Source of the DNA: an uncultured Eubacteriales bacterium
GTDB taxonomy: Bacteria > Bacillota > Clostridia > Christensenellales > CAG-138
Reading direction: 5' to 3'
DNA length: 61,365 nucleotides
NCBI GenBank assembly: GCA_900545265.1
Contig: UQYI01000016.1
Coordinates: 1-61,365, forward strand
Notes under the pieces: generated by a model
Told to the model about the DNA's origin: nothing
Database searches by the model: none
Seen by the model: the letters and a program-made list of their open reading frames with translations, nothing else
Part shown: in pieces, positions 32,705 to 41,187 of the stretch
How positions within the stretch are numbered: the first letter of the stretch is position 1
Layout: each line of letters opens with the position of its first letter
Made by a program: the position numbers and the translations under genes

Positions 32705-34036
32705 ATGAAGGAAAAGATCTCTTTCTCTCAGGTTCTGGTGCTTGGTTTTGCACTGTTTGCCATGTTTTTCGGTGCAGGAAACCTGATCTTCCCCCCCTCC
32801 CTTGGCATTACCTGCGGGGAAAACTGGTTAGGGGCTTTTGGTGCTTACATCCTTGTGGACGCCGGGCTGGCCATGCTGGCGCTTATCGCCTCTTTCCGCT
32901 GTGACGGCGGGCTGGAGCAGATCAGTCAATACCAACTGGGCCGGATGCCTTCTCTGCTGCTCATTGCCATGAATGCCCTGTGTCTGGGGCCGCTGGTCGC
33001 CATCCCGCGGACGGCTTCCACCACCTTTGAGATCGCCTTTGCCCCCCTGCTGCCGGGGCTTTCTTCCTGGGTATTTGCACTGATTTATTTTGCCATTGTG
33101 GTTTTACTCTGCCTCAAGCCCGGCAAAGTAGTGGATATTATCGGAAAGGTCCTTTCTCCGGTAATGTTCGTAGCTCTGCTGGTGCTCATCGGATTGGGCG
33201 TGTTGTTCCCCCTGGGTTCCATCGAGGGGGGTCTGGATCTGACCGCTTCCCTGAAAATGGGACTGGAAAACGGATACCAGACCATGGATATGCTGGGGGG
33301 ACTGCTCTTTGCCGTAGTAACCATGATGAGCGTTACCCAAATGGGCTTCACTCAGAAAAAATCCCGGCTGAAGATCGTTTCTCTCTCGGGTCTATTTGCC
33401 AGCGGCGCTCTGTTTCTGGTATACGGAGGACTGGCCTATCTTGGCGCCACCGCTTCCACTCTGCCCGAAATGCAGGGGCTGCCTGCCACAGCCCTGCTGC
33501 TTTCCATCACCCATGTGCTGACAGGCTCCTGGGGCGGCATCCTTCTGGGGATTATCGTGGCTGCCGCCTGCCTGACTACGGCCATCGGTCTGGTCTCCTC
33601 CTGTGCGGAAACCTTTGTATGCCTTTCCAACGGGAAACTTCCCTATAAGCCCCTGGTCATCGGCTTCAGCCTGATCTCCCTGGTGCTCTCCAATCTTGGC
33701 ACGGGTACCATCATTGCCGTTGCCTCTCCCATTTTAGAGATCATTTATCCCATATTCATGATCCTCATGATCTTCTCTTTCTTCCAGGAGAAGATCCACA
33801 ACCGCAACATCTTTAAGGGTGCTGTGCTTATGGCTCTTGGCATTACTCTGATGGCTGAGATAGGCAAACGGCTGCCCACCCCCTTCATTCCCGACTTTTT
33901 GCCGCTGTATGAGCTGGGTCTGTATTGGATACTACCTGCCGTGCTGGGTGGTCTGTTGGGGGCCCTGATCCCTGAAAAGCCGAAAAAGCAGGTTCAGGCC
34001 GCGCCTTTGTCCCCTCAGACTGAAAAAACATTTTAA
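32705..34036 (+). CDS. brnQ: Branched-chain amino acid:cation symporter
   Basis: 443-residue LIVCS-family carrier for leucine, isoleucine and valine uptake with Na+ or H+, about 12 membrane helices. The N-terminal GFALFAMFFGAGNLIFPP signature is diagnostic; PRTASTTFEIAFAPLLP and TQKKSRLKIVSLSGLFASG also match the family. GGAGG lies 8 nt before the ATG. Divergent from an XRE regulator and closed by its own terminator, so it is monocistronic. It fits a genome with several amino acid transporters and amino-acid-fermenting enzymes. Confidence 0.96.
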   Translation: MKEKISFSQVLVLGFALFAMFFGAGNLIFPPSLGITCGENWLGAFGAYILVDAGLAMLALIASFRCDGGLEQISQYQLGRMPSLLLIAMNALCLGPLVAIPRTASTTFEIAFAPLLPGLSSWVFALIYFAIVVLLCLKPGKVVDIIGKVLSPVMFVALLVLIGLGVLFPLGSIEGGLDLTASLKMGLENGYQTMDMLGGLLFAVVTMMSVTQMGFTQKKSRLKIVSLSGLFASGALFLVYGGLAYLGATASTLPEMQGLPATALLLSITHVLTGSWGGILLGIIVAAACLTTAIGLVSSCAETFVCLSNGKLPYKPLVIGFSLISLVLSNLGTGTIIAVASPILEIIYPIFMILMIFSFFQEKIHNRNIFKGAVLMALGITLMAEIGKRLPTPFIPDFLPLYELGLYWILPAVLGGLLGALIPEKPKKQVQAAPLSPQTEKTF

Positions 34037-34047
34037 AGAATTTGTTC

Positions 34048-34077
34048 GCCCGGGGTGTACAAACCTCGGGCTTTGTT
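34048..34077 (+). terminator. Terminator of brnQ
   Basis: GCCCGGGG / CCTCGGGC stem (one G-U pair) with an 8-nt loop followed by TTTGTTG; 12 nt past the stop codon. Confidence 0.78.
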
Positions 34078-34166
34078 GTATACTTTGAGTAATGGGAAAG
34101 GGAAGTTTATTTTCCCGCTCCTATGCGCATTTTGAATTCAAATCATTAGGAAGGAAGGTTGCTGCA

Positions 34167-35210
34167 ATGATTCCCAAGATGATGGATGCTCTGGTCAAAA
34201 CGGAAAAAGGACCGGGTCTGACGCTGATGCAGGTGCCCGTACCGGAGGTTGGCATCGGGCAGGTGCTCATTAAGATCCACAAAACCGCCATCTGCGGTAC
34301 GGACGTACATATTTATAACTGGGATCCCTGGTCTCAGGAGCACATTCACCCCTCCATGACCATCGGCCATGAATATGTAGGCGAGATCGCCGCCATTGGC
34401 CCCGGGGTAGAAGGCTATCATGTAGGTCAGATCGTTTCCGGTGAAGGCCATATCGTTTGCGGCCGCTGCCGCAACTGCCGGGCAGGAAACGGTCAGTGGT
34501 GCAAGCATACCCGTGGTGTAGGCGTAGACCGGGACGGCGCTTTTGCTCAGTATCTGTGCATCCCCGCCACCAATCTTATCGTCATCCCCGAAGGCATGGA
34601 CGAGGATGTAGTCTCCTTCTTCGATGCTTACGGCAACGCTTTCCACACCGCCACCATGTTTGATGTGATCGGCGAAGATGTGCTCATCACCGGTGCAGGC
34701 CCCATAGGCATTATGGCAGCAGGCATCTGCGCACACACCGGTGCCCGCCGGGTCGTCATTACCGATGTGAATCAGTACCGTCTGGATCTGGCCAAGAAGA
34801 TGGGTGCTACCGCCACGGTAAACCTCAAGGAGCAGAACCTGGAGGATGTGATGAAAGAACAGAAGATCATCGAAGGCTTTGATGTGGGCTGCGAAATGAG
34901 CGGAAACCCCGCTGCCTTGACCCAGATGATCGACCATATGCGCAACGGCGGCAAAATTTCTCTGCTGGGTATCTCCTCCAGAAGCGAAGTGCAACTGAAC
35001 ATGAACAAGGTCATCTGGAACGGCCTGACCATGCAGGGCATCTACGGCCGGAAGATGTATGAGACCTGGTATAAGATGATGAGTCTGGTGGAGGCCGGTT
35101 TTGATCTGACCCCCGTCATTACCCACCGCTTCCACTATACCGACTTTGAAAAGGGCTTTGCGGCCATGAACAGCGGCAAGTCCGGCAAGGTCGTCCTCTC
35201 CTGGATCTGA
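34167..35210 (+). CDS. tdh: L-threonine 3-dehydrogenase
   Basis: 347-residue zinc-dependent medium-chain dehydrogenase oxidising L-threonine with NAD+ to 2-amino-3-oxobutyrate. Catalytic zinc ligand Cys in KTAICGTDVHIYNWDPW, then IGHEYVGE, the structural zinc lobe CGRCRNCRAGNGQWC, and the Rossmann loop ITGAGPIGIMAAG. The frame is open 25 codons further upstream, but the ATG at 34167 follows AAGGAAGG and begins at the family N-terminus. It is 24 nt from kbl, forming the classical threonine degradation operon. Confidence 0.96.
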   Translation: MIPKMMDALVKTEKGPGLTLMQVPVPEVGIGQVLIKIHKTAICGTDVHIYNWDPWSQEHIHPSMTIGHEYVGEIAAIGPGVEGYHVGQIVSGEGHIVCGRCRNCRAGNGQWCKHTRGVGVDRDGAFAQYLCIPATNLIVIPEGMDEDVVSFFDAYGNAFHTATMFDVIGEDVLITGAGPIGIMAAGICAHTGARRVVITDVNQYRLDLAKKMGATATVNLKEQNLEDVMKEQKIIEGFDVGCEMSGNPAALTQMIDHMRNGGKISLLGISSRSEVQLNMNKVIWNGLTMQGIYGRKMYETWYKMMSLVEAGFDLTPVITHRFHYTDFEKGFAAMNSGKSGKVVLSWI

Positions 35211-35234
35211 TAATTATTATAGGAGGAACCACTC

Positions 35235-36416
35235 ATGAAGAAAGCATATGCACTGTATCAGCAGGAGCTGGCCGCCATCAAGGAAGCCGGCACCTATAAG
35301 GACGAGCGGATCATCGTGACCCCCCAGAAAAGCCGCATCGACACTACCGTAGCCCACGGTGTAGTGAATATGTGCGCCAACAATTACCTGGGTCTTTCCG
35401 ACAATCAGGAGCTGATCGACGCCGCCAAGGCTTCTTATGATAAATGGGGCTTTGGTCTTTCCTCCGTCCGCTTCATCTGCGGCACGCAGGGCATCCATAA
35501 GGAACTGGAAGGCCGTATTGCCCGCTTTGTGGGCATGGAGGATGCCATCCTCTATTCCTCCTGCTTCGATGCCAATGGCGGTCTTTTTGAAACCATTCTT
35601 GGTGAAAACGACGCCATTATTTCTGACGAACTGAATCACGCCTCCATTATCGATGGTGTACGGCTGTGCAAAGCCAAGCGCTGGCGCTACAAGAATAACA
35701 ATATGGAGGATCTCAAGCGCTGCCTGGAAGAGTCCAAAGACTGCCGCATCAAGCTTATTGCTACCGACGGTGTGTTCTCCATGGACGGCTATATCGCCAA
35801 CCTGAAGGCCATCTGTGACCTGGCGGATGAATATGACGCTCTGGTCATGGTGGACGATTCCCATGCCGTAGGCTTTATGGGCGCACACGGCCGCGGCACC
35901 GCCGAGCACTGCGGCGTTATGGGGCGGGTAGACATTATTACCGGCACCTTCGGTAAGGCTCTTGGCGGCGCTTCCGGCGGATACACCGCTGCCCGGAAGG
36001 AAATCATCGACCTGCTCCGGCAGAAATCCCGTCCCTACCTGTTCAGCAATGCCCTTGCTCCTGCCATCTGCGCCGCTTCCCTGAAAACGCTGGATATTCT
36101 GGAGCGCTCCACTGAACTCCGGGATCGGGTCCACGAGAATGCGGATTATTTCCGCGCAAAGCTCTCCACTCTTGGCTTTGATGTCCTCCCCGGTGAACAT
36201 CCCATCGTACCCATCATGCTGTATGATGCCAAGGTAGCTCAGGAGTTTGCACGCCGGATGCTGGAAAAGGGCGTATATGTGGTTGGTTTCTGCTATCCTG
36301 TAGTCCCCATGGGCAAAGCCCGTATCCGCACCCAGATCTCTGCCGGCCATACCAAGGAAGATCTGGACTTTGCCGTCCAGTGCTTCAAAGAAGTCAAAGA
36401 GGAGATGGGACTGTAA
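35235..36416 (+). CDS. kbl: Glycine C-acetyltransferase (2-amino-3-ketobutyrate CoA ligase)
   Basis: 393-residue PLP enzyme of the alpha-oxoamine synthase family converting 2-amino-3-oxobutyrate and CoA to glycine and acetyl-CoA. Seen: MCANNYLGLSD near the N-terminus, SCFDANGGLFETIL, the PLP-binding DDSHAVGFMG and the Schiff-base lysine in GTFGKALGGASGGY. AGGAGG precedes the ATG. Together with tdh it channels the unstable intermediate, so coexpression makes sense. Followed by a strong terminator convergent with gap. Confidence 0.96.
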   Translation: MKKAYALYQQELAAIKEAGTYKDERIIVTPQKSRIDTTVAHGVVNMCANNYLGLSDNQELIDAAKASYDKWGFGLSSVRFICGTQGIHKELEGRIARFVGMEDAILYSSCFDANGGLFETILGENDAIISDELNHASIIDGVRLCKAKRWRYKNNNMEDLKRCLEESKDCRIKLIATDGVFSMDGYIANLKAICDLADEYDALVMVDDSHAVGFMGAHGRGTAEHCGVMGRVDIITGTFGKALGGASGGYTAARKEIIDLLRQKSRPYLFSNALAPAICAASLKTLDILERSTELRDRVHENADYFRAKLSTLGFDVLPGEHPIVPIMLYDAKVAQEFARRMLEKGVYVVGFCYPVVPMGKARIRTQISAGHTKEDLDFAVQCFKEVKEEMGL

Positions 36417-36440
36417 GTCTTATTGCACGGAGCATTCAAA

Positions 36441-36467
36441 AAAGGAAGCCTGCAGGCTTCCTTTTTA
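36441..36467 (+). terminator. Terminator of tdh-kbl
   Basis: AAAGGAAGCC, 4-nt loop TGCA, GGCTTCC followed by TTTTT; 24 nt after the kbl stop. Confidence 0.88.
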
Positions 36468-36489
36468 TTTTCTTTAATCCCATGGGTAC

Positions 36490-36520
36490 ACAAAAAAGCG
36501 CCTCCAAAGGAGGCGCTTTT
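36490..36520 (-). terminator. Terminator of gap
   Basis: AAAAGCGCCTCC / GGAGGCGCTTTT with a 3-nt loop and a minus-strand T-run; 15 nt past the gap stop, back to back with the kbl terminator. Confidence 0.9.
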
Positions 36521-36535
36521 GCTGGCTTATATGGC

Positions 36536-37546
36536 TTATTTGTGATCCACAGAGTACATATGCTCTACCAGATCCAGAACCTTATTGGAATAACCCCACT
36601 CATTGTCATACCAGGAAACTACCTTTACGAAAGTATCCGTAAGAGCAATACCGGCCTTGGCATCGAAGATGGAGGTACGGGGATCGGTGAGGAAGTCACT
36701 GGAGACTACATCCTCATCGGTGTAGCCCAGAATGCCCTTCAGCTCGCCTTCGCTGGCCTTCTTCATGGCTTCGCAGATCTCGGCATAAGTAGCGGGCTTC
36801 TCCAGATTGACGGTGAGATCCACCACGGAGACATCCAGGGTGGGTACCCGCATGGACATACCGGTAAGACGGCCATTGAGCTCGGGAATGACCTTGCCTA
36901 CGGCCTTGGCAGCACCGGTGCTGGAGGGGATGATGTTGCCGCAGGCAGCGCGGCCGCCCCGCCAATCCTTCATGGAAACGCCGTCTACGGTCTTCTGGGT
37001 AGCGGTGACGGAGTGCACGGTAGTCATGAGGCCTTCCTTGATACCGAAGTTATCATTAAGAACCTTGGCAATGGGGGCCAGACAGTTGGTGGTGCAGGAT
37101 GCATTGGACACGAACTGCATGTCAGAAGTGTACTTATCCAGGTTGACACCCACTACGAACATGGGAGTATCGTCCTTGGACGGAGCAGACATGATAACAT
37201 GCTTGGCACCTGCCTTGATGTGAGCGGAAGCCTTCTCCTTGGTCAGGAACAGGCCGGTGGATTCTACCACATATTCGGCTCCCAGCTTGCCCCAGGGGAT
37301 GTTGGCGGGATCCTTCTCTGCAAACACGGGAATCTCTTTGCCGTTGACCACGATGTTGTTGTCCTTGGAGGAAACCTCACCCTGGAACTTGCCGTGCATG
37401 GTGTCATACTTGAGCATGTAAGCCAGATAGTCGGCAGGGCACAGATCATTGATGCCTACGATCTCGATGTCCTTGTGATCCGCTGCCGCACGGAATACCA
37501 TACGGCCGATTCTGCCAAAACCATTGATACCAACTTTAATAGCCAT
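36536..37546 (-). CDS. gap: Glyceraldehyde-3-phosphate dehydrogenase
   Basis: 336-residue NAD-dependent GAPDH of glycolysis. N-terminal Rossmann motif KVGINGFGRIGRM, catalytic Cys in VSNASCTTNCLAPIAK (about residue 154), the substrate-binding SSTGAAKAVGKVIPELNGRL and the C-terminal SWYDNEWGYSNKV. The ATG at 37546 is chosen over one five codons earlier because it follows AAGGAGG. It has a strong promoter (TTGCAA-17-TATAAT) and its own terminator, so it is a single-gene unit. Confidence 0.98.
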   Translation of the reverse strand: MAIKVGINGFGRIGRMVFRAAADHKDIEIVGINDLCPADYLAYMLKYDTMHGKFQGEVSSKDNNIVVNGKEIPVFAEKDPANIPWGKLGAEYVVESTGLFLTKEKASAHIKAGAKHVIMSAPSKDDTPMFVVGVNLDKYTSDMQFVSNASCTTNCLAPIAKVLNDNFGIKEGLMTTVHSVTATQKTVDGVSMKDWRGGRAACGNIIPSSTGAAKAVGKVIPELNGRLTGMSMRVPTLDVSVVDLTVNLEKPATYAEICEAMKKASEGELKGILGYTDEDVVSSDFLTDPRTSIFDAKAGIALTDTFVKVVSWYDNEWGYSNKVLDLVEHMYSVDHK

Positions 37547-37575
37547 AATAGCCTCCTTCATTTTTTGTCGAATAA

Positions 37576-37604
37576 ATTATAGCCCTTCAACGAAAAAATT
37601 GCAA
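37576..37604 (-). promoter_or_regulatory. gap: Promoter of gap
   Basis: Minus-strand TTGCAA (37604-37599), 17-nt spacer, TATAAT (37581-37576), 30 nt before the start codon. Confidence 0.8.
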
Positions 37605-37627
37605 TATCCACAACCGTGTTTTACGGT

Positions 37628-38563
37628 TTAATTCCGGGGAAAATTCAATTTTTCCGCCACAATGTACAGGGGACGCTGCCTTACCTCATCATATATGCGG
37701 CCCAGATAAGCTCCCTGAAGTCCCATAAAGAAGAAGCCGAATCCCATAAGCATACATAAGCCGCAGAAAGCCCACAGCCATCCGGCCGCTCCGCAAGTTA
37801 ATGTGGCAATGAGCGTGGCAATAAAGCCCAGCCCGGACAGGATGCACAGCCCTATGCCAAAGCCGATGGGCAATGTCAGCGGCTTGCTGGAAAAACCAGT
37901 AATGCCGTCTATGGCCAACTTGAGCATTTTTTTAAGGGTATACTTGGTCTTGCCGGCAGCCCGCTCATCCCGAACATACCGCAGAGGCACAGCCTCAAAG
38001 CCCATCCAGGCGGACATGCCCCGCAGGAAGCGGCTGTGCTCCCGCATGGTGAGAAATACATCCGCCACTTTTCTATCCAGCAGGCGGAAGTCCCCTGTAT
38101 CCAGCGGAATGGGATATGCGCTCATGGCCGACAACAGCCGATAATAACAGGCGGCGGTAAACTTCTTGAAGAAGGTCTCTCCCTGTCGTTTTTCCCGCTG
38201 GCCATATACGATATCAGCTCCCTGCTGCCACATCTCCACCATTTTGGGAATAAGTTCTGGGGGATCCTGCAGGTCTGCATCGATAATGATCAAAGCTTCG
38301 CCCCGGGCATTGTCCATGCCGCAAGTCACAGCCAGCTGATGACCAAAGTTTCTGGAAAAAGACAGCACACGCACGTTCTTGTCCTTTTCGGCTATGTCCC
38401 GGAGGAGCTTCATGGTGCCATCCCGGCTGCCGTCGTTTACAAAGAGTATCTCGTAAGGATGCCCTGTGCTCTCCATGGCAGCCTTGAGCCGCGGATAAGC
38501 TACAGGCAGCACCTCTTCTTCATAATACACCGGCACGATCAGGGACAACAGCTTTGTATCCAT
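37628..38563 (-). CDS. Family 2 glycosyltransferase of the GtrB/dolichol-phosphate mannosyltransferase type
   Basis: 311 residues. N-terminal GT-A domain with SLIVPVYYEEEVLP, VNDGSRDGT and IIIDADLQDPPELIP (the DxD site), the acceptor-region SRNFGHQLA, then GTGDFRLLDRK-like DTGDFRLLDRKV. Two C-terminal membrane helices (about 228-255 and 262-290). Such enzymes attach a sugar to undecaprenyl phosphate at the cytoplasmic face for later transfer to surface polymers. Start at the ATG after AAAGGAG; the frame is open upstream without a site. It has its own promoter. Confidence 0.92.
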   Translation of the reverse strand: MDTKLLSLIVPVYYEEEVLPVAYPRLKAAMESTGHPYEILFVNDGSRDGTMKLLRDIAEKDKNVRVLSFSRNFGHQLAVTCGMDNARGEALIIIDADLQDPPELIPKMVEMWQQGADIVYGQREKRQGETFFKKFTAACYYRLLSAMSAYPIPLDTGDFRLLDRKVADVFLTMREHSRFLRGMSAWMGFEAVPLRYVRDERAAGKTKYTLKKMLKLAIDGITGFSSKPLTLPIGFGIGLCILSGLGFIATLIATLTCGAAGWLWAFCGLCMLMGFGFFFMGLQGAYLGRIYDEVRQRPLYIVAEKLNFPRN

Positions 38564-38597
38564 AGATTTCTCCTTTACTCTGTTCGGTATACATCTC

Positions 38598-38626
38598 AGT
38601 ATAGCATGCCACCGGCGGCAAGGCAA
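38598..38626 (-). promoter_or_regulatory. Promoter of the GtrB-like glycosyltransferase
   Basis: Minus-strand TTGCCT (38626-38621), 17-nt spacer, TATACT (38603-38598) with an extended -10 TGC. Confidence 0.7.
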
Positions 38627-38684
38627 TTTGCACCGGAAGAGTTTGTTTTTTTGCTACATTCCAGTGTTTTGTTTCTTTTATCTT

Positions 38685-39734
38685 TTATGCAATGGGCAGA
38701 TATGGAACGGCATTGATATCCAGCCCGGAAACGTGCCCCTGCATCAGCAGATAAAAAGCGGCAGAGCCGATCATGGCAGCATTATCCGTACAGTACTTAA
38801 AAGCCGGGCAGCAGAAGCGGATCCCCTTTTTCCGGCACTTTTCCTCCAACATACCCCGCAGGTTCCGGTTGGCGGAAACACCTCCCGCCAGCGCCAATGT
38901 GCCATGGGCCGCCCGAACGGCCTTATCTGAAAGAATACTGTTAACCTCATATTGAAAGCTGGCTGCCACATCCGCCCGGCATACGGCCTCGCCCTTCTGT
39001 TCCATTGTATGCATATAGTTGACTACAGCGGTTTTCAAGCCAGAAAAGCTCATGTCCAGTCCTTCCCCTTCATTAAAGGCAGAATGAAAGCGGATAGCCT
39101 TGGGATTCCCCTCCAGCGCCAGTTTTTCCAGTTCCGGCCCTCCGGGATAGGGCAGTCCCAGCACCCGGGCCACTTTGTCAAAAGCTTCCCCGGCAGCATC
39201 ATCCCGAGTCTTGCCCAACAGGCGGTACCGGTCATATGCTTCCACCTCTACAATATGGCTGTGTCCTCCGGAAGCGATCAGGCAGGTGAAGGGAGGCTTC
39301 AGATCCGGAAATGTCAGGTAGTTGGCTGCAATATGTCCCATGATATGATGGGTGCCGATCAGCGGCACCCCCAGGGCATAAGCCAAGCCTTTGGCATAGC
39401 TGACTCCCACCAGCAAGGCTCCCACCAGCCCCGGACCGGCGGTAACTGCTACGGCGTCAATATCCGAAAGGGATACGGAGGCTTCCCGCAGGGCCTGCTC
39501 CACCACCGGACCCACCTGCTCCACATGGTTGCGGCTGGCCAGTTCCGGCACCACGCCCCCGAAAGCCCTGTGGATGGGGATCTGGGTGTATACGGCATTG
39601 GAGCACACCTGACGGCCGTTGTATACCACGGCGGCCGCCGTCTCATCGCAGGAAGATTCTATGGCCAGAATAAGGGCCTCTCCTTTTGTCTGCAGGGTTT
39701 CCTGCTTTTGCCGGGCTGATTCGTTATAAGTCAC
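38685..39734 (-). CDS. tsaD: tRNA threonylcarbamoyladenosine biosynthesis protein TsaD
   Basis: About 349 residues, ASKHA-fold enzyme that, with TsaB and TsaE, transfers threonylcarbamoyl to A37 of ANN-decoding tRNAs. Seen: LILAIESSCDETAAAVV, the iron-binding THHIMGHIAAN (two His), IASGGHSHIVEV, and C-terminal LAGGVSANRNLR with YCTDNAAMIG. Usual length is about 340. The GTG at 39734 is chosen: it gives a 15-residue lead-in and overlaps the end of the upstream gene by 11 nt, whereas ATG codons further up lie deep in that gene. tsaB and tsaE are not in the window. Confidence 0.95.
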   Translation of the reverse strand: MTYNESARQKQETLQTKGEALILAIESSCDETAAAVVYNGRQVCSNAVYTQIPIHRAFGGVVPELASRNHVEQVGPVVEQALREASVSLSDIDAVAVTAGPGLVGALLVGVSYAKGLAYALGVPLIGTHHIMGHIAANYLTFPDLKPPFTCLIASGGHSHIVEVEAYDRYRLLGKTRDDAAGEAFDKVARVLGLPYPGGPELEKLALEGNPKAIRFHSAFNEGEGLDMSFSGLKTAVVNYMHTMEQKGEAVCRADVAASFQYEVNSILSDKAVRAAHGTLALAGGVSANRNLRGMLEEKCRKKGIRFCCPAFKYCTDNAAMIGSAAFYLLMQGHVSGLDINAVPYLPIA

Positions 39735-41151
39735 TGTCGTCCTGTTCCTCTTCTTCGTCTCTGCATATGTCATCCTCTCCATAGGCCAGGGGCTCCCTGG
39801 CTTCCAGAGAGAGTGGATCTTCGTTTTCCTTTGCTTCATTTTCCGGCAGGGCAGATTCTTTCAGTACGTCCGGTTTCTGGGTGGCAGGTGTTTCTGCGGA
39901 CTCCGCCTCCAGTGAAGGCCCTACGGGGCCGTTTTTTTCTGCCGGTACTGCTTTTTCCGCAGCATGCTTCTCTGCTTCTTCCGGCTTGTCTGCCGCCAAC
40001 GGCATTTCTTCCGTCTGCACAGACAACTCCTGCTTTTTCGATTTGGTCGTCTTTTCTCCTTTGGACTTCTTTTTTCCGGCTGGCTTTTTCTTTTTCTTTC
40101 CGGAAAGAAGTTTTTTCTCTGCTTTCTGGAAGGAGCGGATCCAGGCTGCTTCCTCTTCTTCCTCTTCCGCTTCCGCAGCTTCTTTTTCTGCATCTGCATA
40201 AGCGGCAAACTCAATTTTCTTCTGCCCTTCTATCGGTTCGTCTCCCTGTGTTTCTTCATTCTGCCGCTTCGCCTGTGCCTCCTTCTCGGCCTGGGCTTTT
40301 TGTGCCGCCAGTTCCGCTTCAGCCTTGCGCCTGCGGGTAACGGACATATTCAGCAGCCGGTGCATGGTCACCAGATCCGGCCCTTCCTGCTCCGGTATTT
40401 GAGGCTCCTCCTCCCGCTGCTCCTGTAACTGAGGTACAGCCTTCTGTTTCTTTTTTTGCAGCAGCACCAGTGCCGTCACTGCGGCGGCGCCCAGCGCCAT
40501 AAACAGCAGCAGCATGCTCACCCCACAATGCATGACCAGATCGCTGAACAGCTGCGCCGGCAGCATCTGAATCATGCGGGAATTGTTGGGCAGGATCCAG
40601 TTTTCGCTGTTGGGGAACAGAAGCCGATGGAACTGGGTCCAAAAGCTGTTAAAGTTTGTTCCGGCCCACACCCCTGCAAACAGGGCAATGACCAGAAAGG
40701 CCCCCAGTGCCCACAAATATCCCACGGCAGTATTCCGCAGCATATGCTCGTTATCCGACAGCAGAGCGCCTATGGCCAGCAGGGCCGTCAGCAGCAGCCC
40801 CATGTTTCGTGCGGTTTCAAAGCGCTGCCATACAGTGCGTACTTCTTCCATATGCACATGCTCTATTTCCAGCGCATACATAGGGGTTTTAACGCCGCCG
40901 ATCATCACGTCCACATCGATGGAATCCACCTTGCCGTTCATATATTCCACCAGTGCCCTGAGTCCCTTGGAGATATCCCCCACGGTCATACCCATGGAAT
41001 CGCTGAGTTTGAGCTTGATGAACTCCTTTTCAAAAAAGCCGTAGTCGGAACAGGCGATCTGCACCACCGTAAAAGCCAGGCAGAGCAGCAGCACAAAGGC
41101 TCCTACAGCCAGCAGGGTGGTAGAAACGGTTCTGTGTGTAGTATGAGGCAT
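39724..41151 (-). CDS. DUF1461 (TIGR01906) membrane protein with long charged C-terminal tail
   Basis: 475 residues in two halves. Residues 1-235 match the DUF1461/TIGR01906 membrane family: four helices (about 10-33, 114-132, 142-165, 210-233), the external FFEKEFIKLKL and the QFHRLLFPNSENWILP segment. Residues 236-475 are an added cytoplasmic tail, rich in Glu, Lys and Ala, with a coiled-coil-like part (about 268-350) and a Lys-rich block (KKKKKPAGKKKSKGEK) before an acidic end. Family members are normally near 220-250 residues, so the tail doubles the protein. It sits between a nucleoside kinase gene and tsaD in one apparent operon. Function unknown. Confidence 0.85.
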   Translation of the reverse strand: MPHTTHRTVSTTLLAVGAFVLLLCLAFTVVQIACSDYGFFEKEFIKLKLSDSMGMTVGDISKGLRALVEYMNGKVDSIDVDVMIGGVKTPMYALEIEHVHMEEVRTVWQRFETARNMGLLLTALLAIGALLSDNEHMLRNTAVGYLWALGAFLVIALFAGVWAGTNFNSFWTQFHRLLFPNSENWILPNNSRMIQMLPAQLFSDLVMHCGVSMLLLFMALGAAAVTALVLLQKKKQKAVPQLQEQREEEPQIPEQEGPDLVTMHRLLNMSVTRRRKAEAELAAQKAQAEKEAQAKRQNEETQGDEPIEGQKKIEFAAYADAEKEAAEAEEEEEEAAWIRSFQKAEKKLLSGKKKKKPAGKKKSKGEKTTKSKKQELSVQTEEMPLAADKPEEAEKHAAEKAVPAEKNGPVGPSLEAESAETPATQKPDVLKESALPENEAKENEDPLSLEAREPLAYGEDDICRDEEEEQDDSDL

Positions 41152-41187
41152 AGGTATGCTCCTTGCTTGGTCCTCCGGCGCCTTACA

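Noticed and set aside
34092..34166. Longer N-terminus for threonine dehydrogenase
   Set aside because: The 25 extra codons have no ribosome site and extend before the family N-terminus, while AAGGAAGG precedes the chosen ATG.
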